Notes: generated by a model not told the origin, from the letters alone. A stretch of 64,000 bases of DNA from RGIG3528 sp045616485 (GCA_045616485.1 JAZLGU010000035.1:1-64000), one strand, 5' to 3'; counted from the first letter of the stretch, positions 1-8,448 are shown. Made by a program: numbers and translations.

Positions 1-217
1 CCGTTTGGCGCGGACCGAGCATAGCGATTCGAAGCTGAAGGCGCGCGAATCGCGGTGATGCGAGACCGAGCCCCTGGTGACGCACACATGAGCATCGGTT
101 CTGACGATAGTCGGGGTCGGTGCTTTTTCTTATGTATAAGAAAGTGAATGGACACGCTTCAGGGTGTCCAGGGGCGCCGGATGCCGGTGGGGGTCTGTGC
201 TTTTTCTTAATTTATAA
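1..217 (+). other. GC-rich structured region with two terminator-like tails
   Basis: No gene is visible here. The stretch is much more GC-rich than its surroundings and can form several helices: GCGATTCG (25-32) pairs with CGAATCGC (45-52), GACCGAGCCCC (64-74) can pair with GGGGTCGGT (113-121) with one bulge, and GGACAC/GTGTCC form a hairpin near 150-170. Two tails, 113-140 and about 190-217, are close copies of each other and both run into GTGCTTTTTCTTA, which looks like two tandem intrinsic terminators for a gene or structured RNA lying upstream of the window. Its identity cannot be told from what is visible. Confidence 0.45.
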
Positions 218-245
218 CAATTCGATTAAATCTTTTCATTTCTAT

Positions 246-273
246 TTGTTTCTCCCCTTTTCTGTTGTATGAT
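246..273 (+). promoter_or_regulatory. sigma-A type promoter of the lipase-like gene
   Basis: TTGTTT at 246-251 and TATGAT at 268-273 are separated by 16 bases. Transcription would start near 280, which lies after the ATG at 276 and so supports the ATG at 303 as the real start. Confidence 0.45.
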
Positions 274-302
274 AAATGGATAAAAATATTCGGGGGAATT
301 CT

Positions 303-1352
303 ATGCACAATATCCTATCCTATGTAAAATTCAGAAAAGATATAAGCTTCCTGCAAATGCCTATTAACGACGCAGATATGCTGGCCTTTTCCTGCCTGTC
401 CTATCTGGACTACACCGGTCTGGTGGATGGAAAAACGCCCATAGCAGAGGTGGCAAAAAAGTATAAGGCCCGCAAGCTTAAGGATGATCCTGACTACAAG
501 TTTGATACAAAAGAGCTGCTTCTCCTGGAGATGTCTGACAGTAAGCGCTATGGCAAGGTATGCGTCGCTGACTATGAAAAAGAAATAAGTGAAGAGCTGG
601 AGATGACCTACTATGCATGTACCTTCTATCTGAACAGATTTGAAGCCATAGTAGCTTTCCCAGGCACAGATGACAGCCTGTTGTCCTGGAAAGAGAATTT
701 TGTGTATTTGTATAAAATACCTGCTCCGGGGCAGGAAAAATGCAGAGAGTATCTGGATAAGGTCCTGAGGCAGCCTTTTATTAAAGTGAGGCTTATAGGC
801 CATTCCAAAGGCGGAACACTGGCAGCATATGCCGCAATGAATACGGAACAGAAGCTTCAGAAAAAAATAAAAGATATTTACCTGCTGGATGCCCCTGGCT
901 TTTCCTATGATGCTAATAAAAAGGCGGGATTTGTGGCTATCAAAGACAGGATAAGAAGCTATGTGCCGGAAGACTGCGTGGTGGGAAAGCTTTTTAAAAT
1001 ACCTTATGGAAAGCCGATAGTCGTAAAAAGCTTCAAGGAGAAATTCGACCAGCATGAGCTTACCCACTGGAATACCACTGCCAGCGGTATAGAGAAAACA
1101 GAAGCTACTTCGGAATTCAGCGATAAGAACGCCGGAGTAATAAATAATCTGGTAGAGTCGGTGCATCCGGATAAACGACAAATAGCGGTGGATGAACTCT
1201 TTAACATGCTTTTTAAAAACAAAATAACCCGAATCGAGGAGCTGAATAATATAACTTTTGTTAATGGAGTAAAGCTTGTGCTGTCCTATCCCAAGCTGTC
1301 GGCGGATACAAAAAATTTACTGACTACTCTTCTTAAAGAAATGAAACAGTGA
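303..1352 (+). CDS. Lipase-like alpha/beta hydrolase (Mbeg1-like, DUF2974 type)
   Basis: A 349-residue protein that looks like a cytoplasmic alpha/beta hydrolase of the Mbeg1-like / class 3 lipase group. The nucleophile elbow G-H-S-K-G lies at residues 166-170 (Ser168), and F-P-G-T-D at 119-123 is where class 3 lipases have their oxyanion segment. A candidate acid is in LLDAPG near residue 198, and a histidine occurs in HELTHW further on. No signal peptide or lipobox is seen. Start: GGGGGAA at 292-298 precedes the ATG at 303; an in-frame ATG at 276 has no ribosome binding site and lies before the predicted transcription start. It appears to be transcribed alone from the promoter at 246-273. 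The natural substrate is unknown; an esterase or acylhydrolase role is inferred only from the motif. Confidence 0.8.
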   Translation: MHNILSYVKFRKDISFLQMPINDADMLAFSCLSYLDYTGLVDGKTPIAEVAKKYKARKLKDDPDYKFDTKELLLLEMSDSKRYGKVCVADYEKEISEELEMTYYACTFYLNRFEAIVAFPGTDDSLLSWKENFVYLYKIPAPGQEKCREYLDKVLRQPFIKVRLIGHSKGGTLAAYAAMNTEQKLQKKIKDIYLLDAPGFSYDANKKAGFVAIKDRIRSYVPEDCVVGKLFKIPYGKPIVVKSFKEKFDQHELTHWNTTASGIEKTEATSEFSDKNAGVINNLVESVHPDKRQIAVDELFNMLFKNKITRIEELNNITFVNGVKLVLSYPKLSADTKNLLTTLLKEMKQ

Positions 1353-1361
1353 TAAAAATTC

Positions 1362-1390
1362 GTGACACTGTCCCCTAATTATGGTATGCT
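1362..1390 (+). promoter_or_regulatory. sigma-A type promoter of the guanylate kinase-like / holB cluster
   Basis: GTGACA (1362-1367), 17-base spacer, TATGCT (1385-1390). It lies just after the stop codon of the lipase-like gene and about 34 bases before the guanylate kinase-like gene. Confidence 0.5.
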
Positions 1391-1423
1391 AGAGAGTAGC
1401 AATTACTAAGAAGGGATACTTCT

Positions 1424-1999
1424 ATGGGGATTATTTATACAGTTATGGGAAAAAGTGCCACCGGCAAAGATACGGTCTACAAAAATCTGGTGGCGGACAA
1501 TAGATTTTTACAGGTGGTTCTCTACACTACAAGGCCTATAAGGGCAGGTGAGCAGGACGGCGTCGAGTATCATTTTGTTACTATCCCTGAGATGGAAAAA
1601 ATGAGGGATGAGGGCAAGATTATAGAGATACGTGTGTATCATACTGTGTATGGACCCTGGTACTACTTTACTGCAGATGACGGTCAGATCGACCTTTCCA
1701 AAGGCGATTATATGATGATTACTACCCTGAAAGGCTACGAGCAGATCAGGGATTACTTTGGTGAGGACAAGGTACGCCCTATCTATATTGAGATAGATGA
1801 CTATACCAGGCTCAAGCGAGCTGTGGATAGGGAGGGGAAACAGGAAAAGCCCAATTTTTCCGAGGTGTGCAGGAGATATCTGGCAGATGAAGCTGATTTC
1901 TCTGTGGGCGAGCTGATGAGACTGGGTGTGGATACCCGTTTTATAAATGGCGACCTGAACAGGTGCCTGGAGGAAATAAACCAGTGGATATCAAAGTAG
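1424..1999 (+). CDS. Guanylate kinase-family P-loop protein
   Basis: A 191-residue nucleoside monophosphate kinase-like protein. The P-loop G-K-S-A-T-G-K-D-T is at residues 9-17, and the segment TTRPIRAGEQDGVEYHF matches the GMP-binding region of guanylate kinases (usual form TTRxxRxGExxGxxYxF). The later part is less conserved than in housekeeping Gmk, and this gene is the first of a cluster that in many clostridia carries a divergent guanylate kinase paralogue, so it may not be the main GMP kinase of the cell. AAGGGA about 8 bases before ATG 1424 is the ribosome binding site. Its end overlaps the next gene by 16 bases, so the two are translationally linked. Confidence 0.85.
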   Translation: MGIIYTVMGKSATGKDTVYKNLVADNRFLQVVLYTTRPIRAGEQDGVEYHFVTIPEMEKMRDEGKIIEIRVYHTVYGPWYYFTADDGQIDLSKGDYMMITTLKGYEQIRDYFGEDKVRPIYIEIDDYTRLKRAVDREGKQEKPNFSEVCRRYLADEADFSVGELMRLGVDTRFINGDLNRCLEEINQWISK

Positions 2000-2424
2000 A
2001 CCAGCTGCAACAGTTGAATAACATCGAATTTAAGCCCCAGGCCCCGGAGCGTTCAGAGGACTTTAAATTTGTGCTGGCTTCCAAGATAGAGGACACAGCC
2101 CTGGCAGAAAAGCTGGGAGCGCTGGTCGACGATATTACTAAAGAGGGCAAAAAGATCTCCAAGCACATGGATGTGCGTGATATGAAGAGATATCGGGCCC
2201 TGATTCGTGAGTTTATGAATGAGGCGGTATCTCGTACCCATGAGTTTAAGAGAGAAAACTTCTTAGACAGGCGTGGGCGCCACAGAGTATACGGCATGAT
2301 AAAACTTATCGATGAGAATCTGGATGAGCTGACTGCAGAGCTTTTGAAGGAAGAAAAGGATCACCTTCTGATTCTTAGCAAAATAGACGAAATCCGAGGA
2401 CTGCTTTTAGATATTTTGACATGA
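1984..2424 (+). CDS. YaaR family protein (DUF327)
   Basis: A 146-residue, charged, mostly helical protein of the YaaR/DUF327 family, whose biochemical role is not established. Conserved features include MDVRDMKRYRALIREF in the middle and a helix-rich C-terminus rich in Leu, Glu and Lys. The start is taken as GTG 1984 because GGAGG at 1969-1973 lies 10 bases upstream; an in-frame GTG at 1963 has no such site. The gene begins inside the end of the guanylate kinase-like gene and its TGA overlaps the ATG of holB (ATGA), so translation of all three is coupled. The order YaaR, holB, ricT is conserved in Firmicutes, including Bacillus, which supports the family call. Confidence 0.8.
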   Translation: MDIKVDQLQQLNNIEFKPQAPERSEDFKFVLASKIEDTALAEKLGALVDDITKEGKKISKHMDVRDMKRYRALIREFMNEAVSRTHEFKRENFLDRRGRHRVYGMIKLIDENLDELTAELLKEEKDHLLILSKIDEIRGLLLDILT

Positions 2425-3413
2425 CATATAAAGAGATATTTGGACAAGATAATATAGTATCTCACCTGAAAGAGGCAGTAGCCCAAAAAAAGACCAGCCA
2501 TGCATACATTTTTTGCGGTGAGGACGGCAGTGGAAAAAGAATGATGGCAGAGTGTTTTTCCCAGGCACTGGTATGCGAGAGCGGCAGCGGAGTAGCCTGT
2601 GGTGAATGTAAGGCCTGCAGAGAAAGTATGTCCGGTAATCATCCTGATATTAAGTATGTGACTCATGCCAAGCCACGTATTATAAGTGTTGATGAGATAC
2701 GTGAACAGCTCAACAATGATATGGTCATAAAGCCTTACAATGGCGGTAAAAAAATATATATCATCGACGAAGCAGAGAAGCTGAATGAGCAAGCACAGAA
2801 TGCCATGTTAAAAACTATAGAGGAGCCACCGGAGTATGGAGTCGTGGTGCTCTTGGTAAATAATGCAGGGGCGCTTTTACCTACTATCAGATCCCGCTGT
2901 ATTCAGCTGAATTTTAAGCCTGTATCCAGACGGATTGTAAAAGAAATGCTGGTGAAAGATCATGGTATTTCCGATTATATGGCAGACGTGGCCGCGTCTT
3001 TTGCCGACGGTATACCGGGCAGAGCCATAGATTTTGCGGAGTCTCAGGCTTTTTCAGAGATGAAGAGTGAAGTAGTATCTGTACTTAGACGTGTAGATAA
3101 GATGGATGCAGGAGATATATACCTGGCAGCCAAGTCCTGGAATGAAGTAAAGGCCAAAGATGAGCTAAAAGAAAGACTGCAGCTTATTACTCTATGGTAT
3201 AGAGATGTGCTGGTAGCCAAGTCTACAGGAGATGGTGGCAGGCTTACTTTTTCCGATGAACAAAATGAGATAATGGCACAGGCAGAAAGGTACTCCTATC
3301 AGAGCCTGATGACCAAAATAGAAGAGGCACAGAAAGCCAGAGACAGGCTGATGGTATCAGTAAATGCAGATGCCACATTGATGGTGCTTTTCTTCAAATT
3401 AAGAGAAAAATAA
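2421..3413 (+). CDS. holB: DNA polymerase III subunit delta'
   Basis: The 330-residue clamp-loader subunit of the replicative DNA polymerase, an AAA+ protein. Residues 33-40 (GEDGSGKR) are the P-loop, and C52-x7-C60-x2-C63-x2-C66 forms the zinc module typical of delta' and gamma/tau subunits. DEAEKLNEQAQNAMLKTIEE is the Walker B and following helix, and TIRSRCIQ carries the SRC motif of clamp loaders. Length is normal for HolB (about 320-340). It starts on the stop codon of the YaaR gene (ATGA) and is followed 34 bases later by ricT. Confidence 0.95.
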   Translation: MTYKEIFGQDNIVSHLKEAVAQKKTSHAYIFCGEDGSGKRMMAECFSQALVCESGSGVACGECKACRESMSGNHPDIKYVTHAKPRIISVDEIREQLNNDMVIKPYNGGKKIYIIDEAEKLNEQAQNAMLKTIEEPPEYGVVVLLVNNAGALLPTIRSRCIQLNFKPVSRRIVKEMLVKDHGISDYMADVAASFADGIPGRAIDFAESQAFSEMKSEVVSVLRRVDKMDAGDIYLAAKSWNEVKAKDELKERLQLITLWYRDVLVAKSTGDGGRLTFSDEQNEIMAQAERYSYQSLMTKIEEAQKARDRLMVSVNADATLMVLFFKLREK

Positions 3414-3447
3414 AGGGTGTATCCCGAAGAAAGATTGAGGTAAATAG

Positions 3448-4359
3448 ATGACAAAGGTAGTTGGAGTAAGATTTAGACAGGCTGGTAAGGTTTATTATTT
3501 TGACCCCCTGGATTTTGATATTAAAGCAGGTGGCAGCGTTATTGTTGAGACTGCAAGAGGCGTGGAGTATGGCCATGTCGTTATGGATGTGAGAGAGGTG
3601 GAGGATGACAAAGTAGTTCAGCCACTGAAGGCAGTTATGCGTGTTGCTACTGCAGAAGACGCAGAAAAAGAAAAGGAAAATCGCCAGAAGGAAAAAGAAG
3701 CCATGGTTATCTGCCAGGAAAAGGTACGTAATCGTGAGCTGGAGATGAAGCTTATCGGATGCGAATATACTTTTGACAGAAATAAACTTCTTTTCTATTT
3801 TACCGCAGACGGCAGAGTAGACTTTAGAGAGCTGGTAAAGGACCTGGCTGCTGTTTTCCGCACCCGTATCGAGCTGCGTCAGGTAGGTGTACGTGATGAA
3901 GCCAAGATTCTTGGCGGTATTGGTGTGTGCGGCAGACCTCTTTGCTGCCATTCATATCTGGCAGACTTTGTGCCTGTTTCCATAAAAATGGCAAAAGAAC
4001 AGAATCTCTCCCTGAATCCTACCAAGATATCAGGTGTATGTGGCAGACTTATGTGCTGTCTGAAAAACGAAGAGGCAGCTTATGAGGATTTAAATGCTCA
4101 TCTGCCCGGAGTAGGCGATTGGGTGACTACGCCGGACGGATTGAAGGGTACAGTTCAGTCTCTGTATGTATTGAAGCAGAAAGTAAGAGTGCTGGTAGAT
4201 AACGGCAATGATGAGCGTGAGCTCAAGGAGTACGAGGCAAAGGACCTTCAGTTCAAGCCACGTCGCAGAAAAGATAATAAGCACGAGGATGATGCTGAGC
4301 TCAAAGCTTTGGAAGCAGCTGAGCGTAGAGAGGGTAAGTCAAAGCTGGATGGAGAATAA
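3448..4359 (+). CDS. ricT: PSP1 domain protein, RicT/YaaT family
   Basis: A 303-residue PSP1-domain protein. In Bacillus the homologue (YaaT, RicT) forms a complex with RicA and RicF that binds iron-sulfur clusters and acts on RNA processing by RNase Y. The cysteine pattern GVCGRPLCCHSYL followed by GVCGRLMCCLKNE is clearly present and matches the cluster-binding region. The C-terminus is highly charged (RRRKDNKHEDDAELKALE). GAGG about 9 bases before ATG 3448 serves as ribosome binding site. The last 11 bases overlap the methyltransferase gene. RNA processing partners are not in this window. Confidence 0.88.
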   Translation: MTKVVGVRFRQAGKVYYFDPLDFDIKAGGSVIVETARGVEYGHVVMDVREVEDDKVVQPLKAVMRVATAEDAEKEKENRQKEKEAMVICQEKVRNRELEMKLIGCEYTFDRNKLLFYFTADGRVDFRELVKDLAAVFRTRIELRQVGVRDEAKILGGIGVCGRPLCCHSYLADFVPVSIKMAKEQNLSLNPTKISGVCGRLMCCLKNEEAAYEDLNAHLPGVGDWVTTPDGLKGTVQSLYVLKQKVRVLVDNGNDERELKEYEAKDLQFKPRRRKDNKHEDDAELKALEAAERREGKSKLDGE

Positions 4360-5092
4360 TAATTACCTCAAAGAAGGCGAAAGGATAGACGACCTTCAGA
4401 GAAACAATCTTCAGATAATACAGGATCCCGGCAGATTCTGTTTTGGTATGGATGCTGTACTTTTATCCGGTTTTGCCAGGGCGAAAAAAGGTGAAAGAGT
4501 CCTGGACATGGGTACCGGTACAGGTATCATACCTATACTTCTTACTGCAAAAACAGACGCCGCGCATATCACAGCCCTGGAGATTCAGGAAGAGTCGGCT
4601 GATATGGCCAGACGTAGCGTTGCATTAAATGCACTGCAGGAAAGGATAAATGTGGTGACCGGTGATATCAAAGAAGCGTCTTCCATTTTTGGAAAAAGCT
4701 CATTTGATGTTGTTACCAGCAATCCACCATATATGATATCGGGGCATGGCGAGGATAATCCCGCAGATGCCAAGGCCATAGCCAGACATGAAGTGCTGTG
4801 TGACCTTAATGATGTAGTAAGAGAAGCGGCAGCGGTGTTAAAGCCCAATGGCCGCTTTTATATGGTCCATAGGCCATTTCGCCTGGCAGAGATCATTCGC
4901 ACCATGGAAAAATATAAGCTGGAGCCGAAAGAAATGCGCATGGTCCATCCTTTTATAGACAAAGAGCCCAATATGGTGCTAATTGCAGCCACTAAAGGCG
5001 GTAATTCAGGCATAAAAATAGCACCTCCGCTTATAGTTTATAAAGAGCAGGGCGTTTATACTGATGAAATATATGATGTTTACGGCTATTAA
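4349..5092 (+). CDS. tRNA1(Val) (adenine(37)-N6)-methyltransferase family protein
   Basis: A 247-residue class I SAM-dependent methyltransferase of the TrmN6/YfiC/YabB group. The SAM loop reads DMGTGTGIIPILL, and the N6-adenine catalytic motif N-P-P-Y is in VTSNPPYM, as expected for base amino-group methylation. The protein begins MENNNYLKEGERIDDL, with the short N-terminal segment common to this family. The start at ATG 4349 overlaps the end of ricT by 11 bases and follows AGAGGG; longer readings into ricT have no ribosome binding site. A good stem-loop follows at 5113-5151. The exact target tRNA is inferred from family membership. Confidence 0.87.
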   Translation: MENNNYLKEGERIDDLQRNNLQIIQDPGRFCFGMDAVLLSGFARAKKGERVLDMGTGTGIIPILLTAKTDAAHITALEIQEESADMARRSVALNALQERINVVTGDIKEASSIFGKSSFDVVTSNPPYMISGHGEDNPADAKAIARHEVLCDLNDVVREAAAVLKPNGRFYMVHRPFRLAEIIRTMEKYKLEPKEMRMVHPFIDKEPNMVLIAATKGGNSGIKIAPPLIVYKEQGVYTDEIYDVYGY

Positions 5093-5112
5093 ATAAAAAA
5101 ATCATAAAAGAT

Positions 5113-5151
5113 AAAAGCTCCTGCCGAAAGGGGGTTAGGGCAGAAGCTTTT
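5113..5151 (+). terminator. Intrinsic terminator after the TrmN6-like gene
   Basis: AAAAGCT-C-CTGCC (5113-5125) pairs with GGCAG-A-AGCTTTT (5139-5151) around a purine-rich loop. The tail after the stem is G-rich rather than a pure U run, so termination may be incomplete. The next stretch is described separately. Confidence 0.55.
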
Positions 5152-5175
5152 GGGGTTATGAGGGGTTAAATTATT

Positions 5176-5221
5176 TACAACACGAAGTATAACACAATTA
5201 GTACAACAAAAGTACAACAAA
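5176..5221. repeat. Short repeats of a TACAACA-like unit before rsmI
   Basis: The 11-base unit AGTACAACAAA occurs twice in tandem at 5200-5210 and 5211-5221, preceded by two looser relatives (TTTACAACAC and AGTATAACAC). The spacing is about one DNA turn. This could be an operator array; no matching regulator is in the window. Confidence 0.45.
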
Positions 5222-5293
5222 AATATAAACATTTAAGTTATAATTATAAATTTTCCATATATTTTTTATTTGCTATTTGAAAAGGAAGTAAAC

Positions 5294-6121
5294 ATGCTTT
5301 ATTTATGTGCAACCCCCATAGGGAATCTTGAGGATATGACCTATCGAGCCATAAAAACCCTTCAGGAAGTGGATCTGATAGCGGCAGAGGATACCAGAAA
5401 CAGCATAAAGCTCCTAAATCACTTTGATATACATACTCCTATGACCAGCTATCATGAGTATAATAAAATAGAGAAAGCTGATGAGCTGGTAGCTGAGCTG
5501 ATAGCCGGCAAAAATATAGCGGTAATAACAGATGCAGGTATGCCTGGGATTTCAGACCCTGGAGAAGAGCTGGTAAAAAGAGCCAGAGCTGCAGGCGTTC
5601 CGGTGACCATAGTGCCCGGTGCCTGTGCCTGTGTATCTGCCCTTGTTATTTCAGGGCTTCCCACCAGGAGGTTTTGCTTTGAAGCTTTTCTTCCTACCGA
5701 TAAAAAGGAGCTGCGCCGCGTACTTGATGATATGAAGCGTGAGACACGTACCATTGTAATGTATGAAGCACCTCACAGGCTTATACGTACTTTGGAGCTC
5801 TTACTGGATGAGCTGGGAGACCGGCAGATGACAGCTGCAAAAGAGCTGACCAAGCTTCACGAGAATTCCTACAGTGGCACCATATCGGAGCTTCTGTCAT
5901 ATTTTACGGTCAACGAGCCCAAGGGGGAATTTGTTCTGGTTATTCATGGCCTTGATCACGAAGAGATAGAAGAGGCCGAGAAAAAAAGCTGGAATGAAAT
6001 GGATCTGAATGAGCATATGCAGCTTTATCTGGATCAGGGCATCGATAAAAAGGAAGCTATGAAGCTGGTGGCGAAGGATCGTGGCATCTCTAAAAGAGAT
6101 GTGTATAATGCATTATTATAA
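5294..6121 (+). CDS. rsmI: 16S rRNA (cytidine(1402)-2'-O)-methyltransferase
   Basis: A 275-residue SAM-dependent methyltransferase of the tetrapyrrole methylase fold that methylates the ribose of C1402 in 16S rRNA. The N-terminus YLCATPIGNLEDMTYRA and the segments AAEDTRNS, DAGMPGISDPG and VPGACA are hallmark RsmI motifs. The start is ATG 5294, with AAGGAAG 5-6 bases upstream; an upstream in-frame TTG at 5270 has no ribosome binding site. Length is normal (about 275-290). It is separated from the TrmN6-like gene by a 200-base gap with a terminator and short repeats, so it may have its own promoter, and is followed by a strong terminator. Confidence 0.93.
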   Translation: MLYLCATPIGNLEDMTYRAIKTLQEVDLIAAEDTRNSIKLLNHFDIHTPMTSYHEYNKIEKADELVAELIAGKNIAVITDAGMPGISDPGEELVKRARAAGVPVTIVPGACACVSALVISGLPTRRFCFEAFLPTDKKELRRVLDDMKRETRTIVMYEAPHRLIRTLELLLDELGDRQMTAAKELTKLHENSYSGTISELLSYFTVNEPKGEFVLVIHGLDHEEIEEAEKKSWNEMDLNEHMQLYLDQGIDKKEAMKLVAKDRGISKRDVYNALL

Positions 6122-6139
6122 AGAAAAAAGGTTATTTGA

Positions 6140-6170
6140 GGGACGGCCCACGGGCTGTCCCTTTCTATTT
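6140..6170 (+). terminator. Intrinsic terminator after rsmI
   Basis: GGGAC-G-GCCC, two-base loop, GGGC-T-GTCCC, followed by TTTCTATTT: a compact GC-rich hairpin with U-rich tail, 19 bases after the rsmI stop. Confidence 0.85.
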
Positions 6171-6200
6171 CATTGTTAATTATGTATCATTCTTTCGATA

Positions 6201-6243
6201 TGGAAACGGTTGCGCAACAAGATAAATTGTGCAATATGCACAA
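6201..6243. promoter_or_regulatory. Two palindromes upstream of the galactanase operon
   Basis: TGGAAACGGTTGCGCA (6201-6216) resembles a LacI-family/cre operator and contains the palindrome TTGCGCAA. TTGTGC-AATAT-GCACAA (6227-6243) is a perfect inverted repeat. Both lie in the 336-base gap (6122-6457) before the operon; the rest of that gap holds the rsmI terminator, AT-rich DNA, and the promoter and operator described next. Confidence 0.5.
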
Positions 6244-6384
6244 AAATAGCACATCTCTTTGTGAATGCTGTCCATTGAAATGTTTAGAAGCAATTGATAA
6301 AATATTTTAACAGGACACTTGTCGGCGGAAATGCCGTATTTTTGCGGCTTTCGGATAACGTATCGAAAGATTTCGAAAAAAATG

Positions 6385-6398
6385 TGGAAACGTTACCA
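6385..6398. promoter_or_regulatory. cre/LacI-type operator before the GH53 gene
   Basis: TGGAAACGTTACCA is a near-perfect 14-base palindrome with the central AACGTT typical of CcpA and other LacI-family operators. It ends 9 bases before the -35 element at 6407. Whether it binds CcpA or a dedicated LacI protein cannot be told from sequence. Confidence 0.55.
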
Positions 6399-6406
6399 AA
6401 AAAGTG

Positions 6407-6435
6407 TAGACAAAATTCCCAACTTGTGTTAGTAT
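6407..6435 (+). promoter_or_regulatory. sigma-A type promoter of the galactan/alpha-glucan operon
   Basis: TAGACA (6407-6412), 17-base spacer, TAGTAT (6430-6435). The predicted start of transcription (about 6441-6443) falls in or at the ribosome binding site GGAGGAG (6439-6445), giving an extremely short leader. Confidence 0.5.
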
Positions 6436-6457
6436 TGTGGAGGAGAAATTGTTAAAT

Positions 6458-8431
6458 ATGAACAAAATAAAGCTTACATTTATCTTAATTATGGTTACTA
6501 TGTTGGTTTCTATGACTGCATGTGGCTCCAAAAAGGCAGTATATAAGCCTGAGACCGATAAGGTAGCATCAGACAGCATTTATGTACAAAAGGTAGACGG
6601 CCTGGCTGAGGATTTTATCCTGGGCATGGATGCTTCCTGCGTACCCGCTTTGGAAAAGGGCGGAGTTCAGTACTATGATTTCGACGGTCAGGCTTCTGAC
6701 GTTTACAAAGTGCTTGCAGACAACGGTATCAATTACATTCGTATCAGAGTATGGAATGATCCTTACGATAAGGATGGCAACGGATACGGCGGCGGCAACT
6801 GCGATATAGACAATGCAGTTGAGATCGGTAAAAGAGCTACCAAGTACGGCATGAAGGTTTTGATTAATTTTCATTATTCCGATTTCTGGGCTGATCCTGC
6901 CAAGCAGATGTGTCCCAAGGCATGGGAAGGGATGAACATAGAGGAAAAGACCGAAGCCTGCTACAAGTACACAAAAGAGTGTCTGCAGAAGCTTAAAAAA
7001 GCCGGTGTTGACGTAGGTATGGTGCAGGTGGGCAATGAGACCAATGGTGCCATGGCCGGAGAGAAGTCCTGGATGAATATGTATTATCTTATGGATGCCG
7101 GCAGTCGTGCTACCAGAGAAGTCTTCCCGGATGCTTTAGTAGCAGTTCATTTTGCCAATCCCGAAAAGGTTACCAATTACGCTGACTATTCCAGAAAGCT
7201 TGATTACTACAAGCTGGATTATGATATATTTGCATCATCCTATTATCCATACTGGCACGGCTCTTTGGACAATCTTGCCACTGTTCTTTCTACAGTAGCT
7301 GATACCTACGGAAAGAAAGTTATGGTCATGGAGACATCCTACGCATTTACTCCTGACGACAGTGATTTTAATGGTAATACTATCTCTGACGGTTCAGCAG
7401 TTACCAAGAATTATCCTTATACTATACAGGGACAGGTAAACTGCATCAGAGATATTATTGATACAGTAGCCAACAAGACTAAAAATGGCATTGGAGTTTT
7501 CTACTGGGAAGGCACCTGGATATCAGCAGGTGGTAGCTCCTGGGAAGAGAATTCAGCACTCTGGGAAAAGAATGGCTCCGGCTGGGCTTCCAGCTATGCC
7601 GGAGAGTACGATCCTAATGATGCCGGCAAGTACTACGGCGGTTCTGCTGTAGATAATCAGGCGTTCTTTGATGCCACGGGACATCCTCTGGAGAGTCTTA
7701 AGATGTGGGCCCTTGTTAAAAAAGGCAATTCCATTGCAGTGAAGCCTGATGCTATTCAGGACACCAATCTTATTGTTGACCTGAATGGTACCATAGTACT
7801 TCCTGACAAGGTAAATGCCGTTATGACGGACAATTCCAAAAAGGAAATATCCGTAAAATGGCTGGATGCTGACTTTGACAAGATGTATAAAGGTGGTGTT
7901 GCCAAGTATGTTATTACCGGCGAAGCAGATGGCATGAAAGCCGTATGCAATGTCAGCATGGTTGAGTACAACTTCCTTAACAATTACAGCTTTGAAGACG
8001 GCGATACAAGCTGGAAAGTAGCCAAGTATAAGACTATGGACGAGCTTTATGTAGAGGATAAGACAACAGATTCCCTTACAGGCACCAAGCATTATCACTT
8101 CTGGAGTGCCAAGTCCGATTCAGTTGATTTTGATCTCTGGCAGGATGTAGAGAATATACCTGCGGGGACATATAAATATTCGATTTCCATCATGGGAGGA
8201 GACGGCGGCGATTGCAACATCTACTCCTACGTAAAGATAAACGGAGAGGTAGCAGCTACAGCAGCTACCGAGATTACTTCTTACGGCAACTGGGCTACAG
8301 CAATTATCTCTGATATTACAGTAAAAGAAGGGGATACAGTAGCGGTGGGCATCCATGTAGAGTGTTCCGGTTCAGGAGCCGGCGCATGGGGTAAGATAGA
8401 CGACGCTCTTCTCAATTCAGTAGCAAAATAA
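6458..8431 (+). CDS. Lipoprotein endo-beta-1,4-galactanase, GH53, with Ig-like and C-terminal binding domains
   Basis: A 657-residue cell-surface enzyme that should cut beta-1,4-galactan side chains of pectin. A lipoprotein signal peptide ends in SMTA-C (Cys22). The GH53 domain covers about residues 50-430: GMDASCVPALE, RIRVWNDPY and FHYSDFWADP are family hallmarks, QVGNETNG carries the acid/base Glu194 and METSYAF the nucleophile Glu292. A bacterial Ig-like segment (about 440-505) follows, then a beta-rich C-terminal domain (about 510-657, starting near NYSFEDGDTSW) that resembles a carbohydrate-binding module, possibly the galactan-binding CBM61. Start is uncertain: ATG 6458 is 14 bases after GGAGG, while an in-frame TTG at 6449 is only 5 bases away. 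First gene of a five-gene operon. Confidence 0.9.
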   Translation: MNKIKLTFILIMVTMLVSMTACGSKKAVYKPETDKVASDSIYVQKVDGLAEDFILGMDASCVPALEKGGVQYYDFDGQASDVYKVLADNGINYIRIRVWNDPYDKDGNGYGGGNCDIDNAVEIGKRATKYGMKVLINFHYSDFWADPAKQMCPKAWEGMNIEEKTEACYKYTKECLQKLKKAGVDVGMVQVGNETNGAMAGEKSWMNMYYLMDAGSRATREVFPDALVAVHFANPEKVTNYADYSRKLDYYKLDYDIFASSYYPYWHGSLDNLATVLSTVADTYGKKVMVMETSYAFTPDDSDFNGNTISDGSAVTKNYPYTIQGQVNCIRDIIDTVANKTKNGIGVFYWEGTWISAGGSSWEENSALWEKNGSGWASSYAGEYDPNDAGKYYGGSAVDNQAFFDATGHPLESLKMWALVKKGNSIAVKPDAIQDTNLIVDLNGTIVLPDKVNAVMTDNSKKEISVKWLDADFDKMYKGGVAKYVITGEADGMKAVCNVSMVEYNFLNNYSFEDGDTSWKVAKYKTMDELYVEDKTTDSLTGTKHYHFWSAKSDSVDFDLWQDVENIPAGTYKYSISIMGGDGGDCNIYSYVKINGEVAATAATEITSYGNWATAIISDITVKEGDTVAVGIHVECSGSGAGAWGKIDDALLNSVAK

Positions 8432-8448
8432 TCATAGGAGGCCTGCAG

